DNA of 5,742 bases, taken from an uncultured Lachnospiraceae bacterium. Its GTDB lineage: Bacteria > Bacillota > Clostridia > Lachnospirales > Lachnospiraceae. Location of the stretch: the NCBI GenBank assembly GCA_945788595.1, contig CALZMS010000080.1, forward strand, positions 1 through 5,742, in the 5' to 3' direction. Under the pieces are notes generated by a model, which made no database searches, was not told where the DNA came from, and saw only the letters and a list, made by a program, of their open reading frames with translations. Below, piece by piece: positions 1 to 5,742 of the stretch. Within the stretch, counting starts at the first letter, position 1. Every line of letters starts with the position of its first letter. Made by a program: the position numbers and the translations under genes.

Positions 1-1053
1 GAACGGGAGGAGTATACGTTCAGGACCCTGGATCTTGGTATTATTCTGCATGCCTGTGTGGAGACCTTCGGCAATCTTGCCAGAGAAGCGGGGTATACTA
101 TGTGCACTGTGCCGGAGGAAAAGGAGGAAGAGCTGATCCATATCTGTCTGGAGCAGGTGATGGAAACGTATGGCAATCAGATACTTCTGAGCACGGCCAG
201 AAACCGATATATGGCAAAGCGTGTGGAGAAGCTTCTGCGGCGCAGTATCTGGGCGATCAAAGAGGAATTAAAGGACAGTGATTTTGAACCGGCGGGCTTT
301 GAAGTAAGCTTTGACAGCGGCAGCTTTCTGGACAGTATGTGTCTGCCTCTGTCGGAGGATGACCGGATGTATCTGATGGGAAAGATCGACCGTATCGACC
401 TGTACCGGGAAAACGGACGGGTACTGGTGCGGATCGTGGATTATAAGTCCGGAAGCAAAAGCTTTGATCTGGAAGATTTTTACTATGGCCTGCAGCTGCA
501 GCTGATCCTGTATCTGAAAGCGGCTATGGAGATGCAGCAGAAGGAGAATCCGGATGTGACAGTGGAGCCTGCAGCCATGCTGTATTATCAGATGAAGGAT
601 CCTCTTATCGATAAAAATGAAGAAAAGGATCTGGAACAGGAACGTTTGAAGGAATTAAAGATGAACGGACTTGTCTCGGCGGAAGAACAGATTTATCTGC
701 ATCTGGACAGAAATCTGGAGCCGGGATGCCGGTCCCGGATGCTGCCGCTGGAACGAAAAAAGGACGGAGCTCTAAGCGCCCGCTCTTCGGCGGCGGATGC
801 GCAGCAGTTTGCAGCACTGACAGAGTATGCAGCCAAAAAGGCGGTGCAGATCGGCCGGGAGATCCTGCAGGGTAAAGCAGAGAAAAATCCCTACCAGAAG
901 GGGGAACAGACAGCCTGTGATTTCTGTGCTTACGGCGAGGTGTGCGGTTTTGATATGCGGCTTGGCAGCTGCAGTGTGCGCTCGCTCAGAAAGCAGAGCA
1001 AAGATTGGCTGTGGCAGGAAATTCTGGATGGAAGAGTGTATGACGGGAAGTAA
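1..1053 (+). CDS. addB: AddB, helicase-nuclease subunit (3' part only)
   Basis: This is the C-terminal 350 residues of AddB, the partner of AddA in the complex that unwinds and resects double-strand DNA ends for RecA-dependent repair. The frame is open from base 1, so the start lies upstream and the GTG at 58 is internal. In window residues, a D-x-G-x-x-x-H motif (D11, G13, H17) opens the RecB-family nuclease domain. GKIDRID follows with D130, then DYKSG with D147 and K149, then QLQL from Q165; together these are the metal-binding and catalytic set, all intact. Near the end C306, C309 and C315 form C-x2-C-x5-C, the C-terminal part of the AddB 4Fe-4S cluster; the fourth cysteine is expected before the nuclease domain and is outside the window. 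Family members are about 1150 residues, so roughly 800 are missing. The N-terminal half, which reads Chi in studied AddAB enzymes, cannot be seen. Identity is supported by addA lying downstream. Confidence 0.96.
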   Translation, partial: EREEYTFRTLDLGIILHACVETFGNLAREAGYTMCTVPEEKEEELIHICLEQVMETYGNQILLSTARNRYMAKRVEKLLRRSIWAIKEELKDSDFEPAGFEVSFDSGSFLDSMCLPLSEDDRMYLMGKIDRIDLYRENGRVLVRIVDYKSGSKSFDLEDFYYGLQLQLILYLKAAMEMQQKENPDVTVEPAAMLYYQMKDPLIDKNEEKDLEQERLKELKMNGLVSAEEQIYLHLDRNLEPGCRSRMLPLERKKDGALSARSSAADAQQFAALTEYAAKKAVQIGREILQGKAEKNPYQKGEQTACDFCAYGEVCGFDMRLGSCSVRSLRKQSKDWLWQEILDGRVYDGK

Positions 1054-1068
1054 AGCCTGAAATATAGT
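1040..1068 (+). promoter_or_regulatory. Candidate sigma-A-type promoter at the addB end, ahead of addA
   Basis: ATGACG at 1040-1045 matches the -35 consensus at 4 of 6 positions. TATAGT at 1063-1068 matches the -10 consensus at 5 of 6. The spacer is exactly 17 bp. Transcription would begin near 1075 and give addA a leader of about 140 nt. The -35 box lies inside the last addB codons. The element would explain the long gap before addA, but matches of this quality also arise by chance, and co-transcription with addB remains the default. Confidence 0.25.
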
Positions 1069-1203
1069 GGCCAAGCAGAATGAAGCATCTGTCGATGAGA
1101 TCCGTAAAGGTGATACGGACGCGAAAATCAGCGCAGTCAGTTTCTGGAAAGCTTTGTCTGGTGAACTGAAAGACAGGAAACAGATACATCTTAGTTTAAG
1201 AAG

Positions 1204-1209
1204 AAAGGG
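1204..1209 (+). promoter_or_regulatory. Ribosome-binding site of addA
   Basis: AAAGGG lies 8 nt before the ATG at 1218. An in-frame TAA at 1197-1199, with no other start codon between it and 1218, makes this ATG the only reasonable addA start. Confidence 0.75.
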
Positions 1210-1217
1210 CAGAACAT

Positions 1218-4200
1218 ATGGCAGTACAATGGACTGAGGAACAGCAGAAGGTTATTGACCTTAGGGAGAGAAATATTCTCGTGAGTGCGGCGGCCGGATC
1301 GGGAAAAACCGCTGTATTGGTAGAACGTATCCTGCAGCTGATCAGTGAAGGGGATCATCCTCTGGATGTGGATCAGCTACTGGTAGTGACGTTTACAAGA
1401 GCTGCAGCTGCTCAGATGAAAGAGAGACTGACCCGCGCGCTTCTGGAAAAACTGGAAACAGATCCGGACAATGAACATTTGCAGCGGCAGACCACGCTGA
1501 TCCACCATGCACAGATTACCACCATCGATGGCTTCTGCTCCTATGTGATACGCAATTACTTTCAGCAGATCGATCTGGATCCCGGATTCCGTATTGCGGA
1601 TGAGGGCGAACAGAAGCTTCTGATGCAGGATGTGCTGGCTCAGGTGCTGGAAGAATCGTACGAGAAAAAAACTCTGGAATTTATGCAGCTGGCGGAGTCG
1701 CTGGACAGCGGACGCAGCGATGAAAGGCTGGAGGATACGGTGCTTAAGCTGTATTCCTTGTCCTGCAGCCATCCCTGGCCAGAGGTATGGCTGCAGGAAT
1801 GTCTGAAACCTTATGCGGCGGAGACCGTGGAGGAACTTCTGACATCAGAGTGGCTTATGCAGGTTGAACTTCGCACAAAAGAACTATTGCGGGAGGCCCT
1901 TTCTCTCAATGAGAAGGCCAGAGAGGTATCCATGGAAGATGGAGGTCCATCTCAATACCTGGAAGCATTGGAGGCAGACCGGGAATTTCTGGAGGAAGCC
2001 CTGGCTTTGGAGGGGTACGATCAGCTGCAGATTCTTTTGAAAGGATGGAAACCAAAGACTCTTTCCCGTAAAAGTGTTCCCGGTATGCGGGAAGAAAAAA
2101 AGCTGAGAGTACAGGAACTGAGAAACCGTGAAAAGGAAATGGTGCAGGAAAAGATTATCGCAGCTTTTTTCCAGGATACGCCGGAAGAAATTCTGACAAA
2201 GCTTCAAAGGACAAAAACGGCTGTACAGGGACTGGTCACTCTTACAGAACAGTTTTCAGAGCGCTTTTTTGCGGCAAAGCAGGAAAAAAATCTTCTGGAT
2301 TTCTCCGATGTGGAGCATCTTGCGCTGCAGGCGCTGCTTCGCCGGGATGAAAACGGAGATGAAGAACGAACAGAAGCAGCCCGGGAGCTGTCAGGTCAGT
2401 ATGCCCAGATCATGATCGACGAGTATCAGGATTCCAACCTGGTACAGGAAAAAATACTGACGGCGGTGAGCCGCGAAAATCAGGGAATCCACAATCTGTT
2501 CATGGTGGGTGATGTCAAGCAGAGTATCTACAAATTCCGTCTGGCCCGGCCGGAGCTGTTTATGGAAAAATACGATACCTATACGCTTGAGGATAACGAC
2601 TGCCAGCGGGTGGATCTGCACAGGAATTTTCGAAGCCGGACACAGGTGATCGACAGTGTAAACCGGATATTCAGCCGGATCATGACGAAATCCCTGGGGG
2701 GAATCAGCTACGATCCTTCCGTGTATCTGTATCCCGGGTCTGCATGGAAGGACGCATCAGACGGCGGTTATGGTACAGAGCTCCTTCTGATCGGAAGGGA
2801 CACACCTGAGGCGAAAGAAACTGCCTCTTCCAGAGAACTGGAGGCAGTTATGATAGCGGACCGTATCCGGAGAATGGTGGGAAAAGAGATGATCCTTGAC
2901 CGGAAAACAGGAGAAAAGAGGACGGTGCGCTATGGGGATATCGTGATCCTGCTCAGAAGCCTTAAGGGCTGGTCGGATGTATTTGCCCAGATTTTAAAAT
3001 CCAGAGGAATTTCCTCCTGCAGTGTGTCCAGAGTGGGATATTTCAGCGCTCCGGAGGTGGTGACGGTGCTTTCTTTCTTACGCATTCTGGACAATCCCCG
3101 TCAGGAGATCCCTCTGACCTCCGTATTGACCAGCCCTATCGTGGGACTGGATGCGGATAATCTGGCCCGGATCAAGAACTGTTCGCCGAAGGAACCGCTG
3201 TATCTGTGTGCCCGGAAGTATCTGGACAGTCAGGACTGTGGGCCAAAGCTGGCGGAAAAGCTTACGGAATTCTGGTCAATATACGAAAAACTTCGTGAAA
3301 AAACCTCATATATGACGGTGCGGGAATTGTTGACCTGTCTGTACGAGGAAACCGGATACCTGGACATTGTTACGTCTATGCCTGCAGGAGAGCAGAGGAG
3401 GGCCAATCTTCTGATGCTGATCGAGAAGGCGGCGGAATATGAAAAGACAAGCTACAGCGGTCTGTTTCATTTTGTCCGCTATATTGACAGCCTGAAAAAG
3501 TACGAAGTGGACTTCGGCGAGGCCCAGACCGGCGGCGAAGACGCGGATATGGTGCGCATCATGAGTATTCATAACAGTAAAGGTCTGGAGTTCCCGGTAG
3601 TGATCGTAGCCGGTATGGGAAAGAACTTTAATCTGACAGATACCCGTGAGATGGTGGCGCTGCATCCGGATATGGGTATCGGTATGCCCTGTATAGACAC
3701 AGAGCAACGGACCCGTGAGGAAACGCTGTATCATCGGGTGATCCAGAATATCCTCAGGGAAGAGACTCTGGGAGAGGAGCTTCGCATTCTGTATGTAGCC
3801 ATGACCAGGGCGGAGCAGAAGCTGATTCTGACAGGAACTCTGTCACAGGCAGAAAAAAAGATCACCGCAGCCATGGAGGCGGCAGGAGAAAAGACCCTGG
3901 GATACGGAAAGCTTTTATTTGCTTCTTCCAGTCTGGAATGGATACTTCCGGCTCTGGGAGGAAGTCATGCCATGGAGGAACTGGCGCGGCAGATGGAGCT
4001 TCCGGTGCGTACCGTGGAGACGGAGAGCGTACTGCCGGAGGGAGAACTGACTTTGCGCCTGTTGTCTGTGGAAGAGCTGGTGGAAGAAGAGCTGACGCAG
4101 CAGATGAGCACTCTGGCTGCGGCAGATATGATCGAAGCGGTAAAAACAGACCGAATCTATAATGAAAAAACCAGAGAAAATATCTCGGAAAAACTGGATT

Positions 4201-4886
4201 ATATTTATCCTCATCAGAATATGCAGGATATGCCGGCCAAACTCAGTGTGTCGGAGCTGAAGCTGAAAGCCTACGAGGAAGAACAGGGCCACAGTCTTTT
4301 TGAGGAACCGGAGGTCATTCCCTATATACCGGCATTTATGCAGGGCAGTAAGCAGACCGCATCCGCGGGAGCTTTGCGCGGAACAGCGTATCACCGGATG
4401 ATGGAATGCCTGGATTATCAGGCTTTTGCAGAGGGTATTTCTATATCGGAGCAGATCAGCCTTTTGACAGACAGAGGCATGTTAACTCAGGAAGACGCGG
4501 ATATGCTGAAAGCAGAGGATTTTGAAAGCTTTTTGCGATCTTCTCTGGGGAAAAGAATGCAGAAGGCACAGTTTTTTGGCAGACTTTACCGGGAACGGCA
4601 GTTTTTTTTGACGGTGGATGCCGGGGAAGCAGATCCGATGTGGAAAGACAGCGGGGAAACCATTCTGGTGCAGGGAATCATCGATGCGTATTTTGAGACG
4701 GATGAAGGACTGGTGCTGGTGGATTATAAGACAGATAAGGTCGAGATGCCGGACGGAAGTGATCTGGTGGAAAAGTACCGTGTACAGCTGGATTACTATG
4801 CGAAAGCGCTGACACGTCTGACAGGACAGCCTGTGGCAGAAAAGCTGATCTATTCTTTCGCGCTTCATAGAGAGCTTAAGCTGTAA
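1218..4886 (+). CDS. addA: AddA, ATP-dependent helicase/nuclease subunit A
   Basis: AddA is the motor and one of the two nucleases of the AddAB complex: it moves 3' to 5' on DNA using ATP, and its C-terminal domain cuts the 3'-ended strand until Chi is met. The gene is complete at 1222 residues, close to the 1232 of Bacillus subtilis AddA. Superfamily 1 motifs appear in order: Q-motif glutamines near 9-10, Walker A A24-T31 (AAAGSGKT), motif Ia TFTRAAA after it, Walker B DEYQD at 401-405, motif III GDVKQSIYKFR at 431-441, motif IV LHRNFRSR at 467-474, motif V IHNSKGLEF at 784-792 and motif VI YVAMTRAE at 859-866. The nuclease domain follows with G1055-H1059 (GTAYH), GIID ending at D1156, DYKTD at 1169-1173 and QLDYY at 1190-1194, so the catalytic Asp and Lys are present. 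It follows addB after a 164-bp gap. Motif V has Asn786 where Lys is common. In-frame A_AAA_AAG heptamers occur at 2096-2102 and 3854-3860. Confidence 0.98.
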   Translation: MAVQWTEEQQKVIDLRERNILVSAAAGSGKTAVLVERILQLISEGDHPLDVDQLLVVTFTRAAAAQMKERLTRALLEKLETDPDNEHLQRQTTLIHHAQITTIDGFCSYVIRNYFQQIDLDPGFRIADEGEQKLLMQDVLAQVLEESYEKKTLEFMQLAESLDSGRSDERLEDTVLKLYSLSCSHPWPEVWLQECLKPYAAETVEELLTSEWLMQVELRTKELLREALSLNEKAREVSMEDGGPSQYLEALEADREFLEEALALEGYDQLQILLKGWKPKTLSRKSVPGMREEKKLRVQELRNREKEMVQEKIIAAFFQDTPEEILTKLQRTKTAVQGLVTLTEQFSERFFAAKQEKNLLDFSDVEHLALQALLRRDENGDEERTEAARELSGQYAQIMIDEYQDSNLVQEKILTAVSRENQGIHNLFMVGDVKQSIYKFRLARPELFMEKYDTYTLEDNDCQRVDLHRNFRSRTQVIDSVNRIFSRIMTKSLGGISYDPSVYLYPGSAWKDASDGGYGTELLLIGRDTPEAKETASSRELEAVMIADRIRRMVGKEMILDRKTGEKRTVRYGDIVILLRSLKGWSDVFAQILKSRGISSCSVSRVGYFSAPEVVTVLSFLRILDNPRQEIPLTSVLTSPIVGLDADNLARIKNCSPKEPLYLCARKYLDSQDCGPKLAEKLTEFWSIYEKLREKTSYMTVRELLTCLYEETGYLDIVTSMPAGEQRRANLLMLIEKAAEYEKTSYSGLFHFVRYIDSLKKYEVDFGEAQTGGEDADMVRIMSIHNSKGLEFPVVIVAGMGKNFNLTDTREMVALHPDMGIGMPCIDTEQRTREETLYHRVIQNILREETLGEELRILYVAMTRAEQKLILTGTLSQAEKKITAAMEAAGEKTLGYGKLLFASSSLEWILPALGGSHAMEELARQMELPVRTVETESVLPEGELTLRLLSVEELVEEELTQQMSTLAAADMIEAVKTDRIYNEKTRENISEKLDYIYPHQNMQDMPAKLSVSELKLKAYEEEQGHSLFEEPEVIPYIPAFMQGSKQTASAGALRGTAYHRMMECLDYQAFAEGISISEQISLLTDRGMLTQEDADMLKAEDFESFLRSSLGKRMQKAQFFGRLYRERQFFLTVDAGEADPMWKDSGETILVQGIIDAYFETDEGLVLVDYKTDKVEMPDGSDLVEKYRVQLDYYAKALTRLTGQPVAEKLIYSFALHRELKL

Positions 4887-4924
4887 AACAAGTCCTCCGG
4901 GCAAAGAAAAACCGGAAATCGAAA

Positions 4925-4953
4925 TGGACGGAGAAGCAAAAAAGAAGTATACT
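4925..4953 (+). promoter_or_regulatory. Candidate sigma-A-type promoter of the LacI-family gene
   Basis: TGGACG at 4925-4930 (4 of 6 with the -35 consensus) is followed after exactly 17 bp by TATACT at 4948-4953 (5 of 6 with the -10 consensus). It sits in the only gap before the regulator, and a start point near 4960 would leave a leader of about 42 nt before the ATG at 5002. No clear palindromic LacI-type operator is visible around it, so autoregulation cannot be judged. The same element argues against translation starting at the upstream in-frame ATG at 4924, which would not be transcribed from here. Confidence 0.5.
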
Positions 4954-5001
4954 GTAAACCATAACAGAAAAGACAAAACTACGATTACAGACAGAAAAAT
5001 T

Positions 5002-5742
5002 ATGATTACACTGAAAGAAATAGCGCAGATGGCCGGTGTTTCCCGGGGAACCGTGGACCGGGTGCTGAATCACAGGGGCGGCGTCAGTGAGGAGACGGCC
5101 AGAAAAATACAGGCGATCGTGGATTCTGTGGGCTATGTACCCAACAGTATTGGACGTACCCTTGCCATCAGCCGCAAAAATATAAAACTTGGGTATCTGA
5201 TCTTCCAGGGAACCACAGCCAATCCTTTTTTTACGGAGGTGCTGCAGGGTGTGGAAGAAAAAGAAGCAGAGCTTAAAAATTTCGGCGTTACGGTGCTGAA
5301 AGCTTCCAGCAGTATCGAGGATGAGACTGGTGCAGGACAGATCAAGCTGATCGATCAGCTGGTGGAGGAAGGCATCCAGGGGCTGGCTATCACTCCTTTT
5401 AACCAGCCGGCGGTGGCAAAGAAGCTGAAAACACTGGCAGATAAGGATATTCCCGTAGTGACGGTAAATTCGGATCTGGAGGATTCCGGACGGCTTTGTT
5501 ATGTGGGCAGTGATTACCGTAAAGCCGGTGAGACGGCGGGCGGTCTGATGGGCCTTTTTCATCCCCATGGGGGAACGGTAGGGATCATCAGCGGTTCTCC
5601 GCTGGTGGTATGTCATACGGAACGTGAACAGGGTTTTCGGAATATCCTGGAGACGAGGTATCCGAAGGTGCAGATCCGGGCTTCTGCCATGAATCAGGAC
5701 GATGATTTTATCAGCTATGATGTGACGGGGCAGATGCTGAAA
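5002..5742 (+). CDS. LacI-family transcriptional regulator (5' part only)
   Basis: A cytoplasmic DNA-binding regulator with a sugar-binding-protein-like effector domain; the first 247 residues are visible and about 90-100 are expected beyond the window. Residues 3-23 form the LacI helix-turn-helix (TLKEIAQMAGVS, then RGTVDRVLN). GYVPN at 44-48 and RTL at 52-54 mark the hinge helix, L54 matching the leucine that enters the DNA minor groove. The type 1 periplasmic-binding fold starts near residue 62, with NPFF at 74-77, a GIQGLAITP strand from 124, PVVTVNSD at 151-158, YVGSD at 167-171 and a later REQGF. There is no signal peptide, so it is not a transport binding protein. The effector is not identifiable; sugars are usual for the family. 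The ATG at 5002 fits the family start and a candidate promoter at 4925-4953, but no Shine-Dalgarno precedes it, and an in-frame ATG at 4924 would add 26 residues. The preceding gap separates it from addA, suggesting an independent unit. Confidence 0.93.
   Translation, partial: MITLKEIAQMAGVSRGTVDRVLNHRGGVSEETARKIQAIVDSVGYVPNSIGRTLAISRKNIKLGYLIFQGTTANPFFTEVLQGVEEKEAELKNFGVTVLKASSSIEDETGAGQIKLIDQLVEEGIQGLAITPFNQPAVAKKLKTLADKDIPVVTVNSDLEDSGRLCYVGSDYRKAGETAGGLMGLFHPHGGTVGIISGSPLVVCHTEREQGFRNILETRYPKVQIRASAMNQDDDFISYDVTGQMLK

Noticed and set aside
1080..1169. A 29-codon ATG frame in the addB-addA gap that could be a leader peptide.
   Set aside because: No Shine-Dalgarno, no recognisable composition such as a run of one amino acid, and no attenuator structure next to it.
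1482..1488. AGCGG pentamers, the Bacillus subtilis Chi sequence, here and at several other sites in the genes.
   Set aside because: A 5-mer is expected many times in 5.7 kb, it coincides with common codon pairs, and the Chi of this organism is unknown.
3573..3575. Asn786 in addA motif V, where Lys is common, as a possible loss of function.
   Set aside because: The residues around it (His785, Ser787-Lys788-Gly789) are intact and this position varies among superfamily 1 enzymes, so no functional loss is implied.
3938..4162. A 74-codon ATG open frame inside addA.
   Set aside because: It is out of frame within an intact addA, rich in Gly, Arg and Ala as expected of a shadow frame, and unlike a known protein. 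It matters only as the -1 extension after the heptamer at 3854-3860.
4896..4916. Possible terminator after addA: TCCGG at 4896-4900 pairing with CCGGA at 4912-4916.
   Set aside because: The stem is only 5 bp with an 11-nt loop, and A-rich sequence rather than a T-run follows. No other hairpin with a T-run is visible in the gap.
4876..5616. A 246-codon open frame on the minus strand across the end of addA and the regulator.
   Set aside because: It is antisense to two recognisable genes, and its His-, Phe- and Ser-rich composition is typical of a reverse-strand shadow.

Overview
The window holds ordinary chromosomal DNA from what looks like a Firmicute of the class Clostridia, most likely a Lachnospiraceae-type gut anaerobe. 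The reasons are the AddAB pair rather than RecBCD, the close resemblance of the AddA N-terminus to Lachnospiraceae proteins as I remember them, a GC content that looks near 50% by eye, and a strongly purine-rich coding strand. The taxonomic call is inference. All genes lie on the + strand, and no RNA gene, mobile element, CRISPR array or long repeat was seen.

Layout: (1) positions 1-1053 are the 3' end of addB, covering the RecB-family nuclease domain and the three C-terminal cysteines of its iron-sulfur cluster. (2) A 164-bp gap (1054-1217) separates addB from addA. It holds a candidate promoter at its left edge, a small inverted repeat, a 56-codon open frame of doubtful status and the addA ribosome-binding site. 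(3) Positions 1218-4886 are a complete addA of 1222 codons, with all superfamily 1 helicase motifs and an intact C-terminal nuclease site. (4) A 115-bp gap (4887-5001) holds a good-looking sigma-A-type promoter and no convincing terminator. (5) From 5002 to the window edge runs the first 247 codons of a LacI-family transcriptional regulator, truncated at the right.

How the genes work together: AddA and AddB form the heterodimeric helicase-nuclease that processes double-strand DNA ends and loads RecA for homologous recombination. The LacI-type regulator is probably a separate unit with its own promoter, perhaps controlling sugar-uptake genes beyond the window. Nothing links it to DNA repair.

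I found no evidence of a new biological system. The observations most worth checking are the in-frame A_AAA_AAG slippery heptamer just after the last helicase motif of addA, which could in principle yield a nuclease-less AddA; the unusually long addB-addA gap; and the uncertain start of the regulator.
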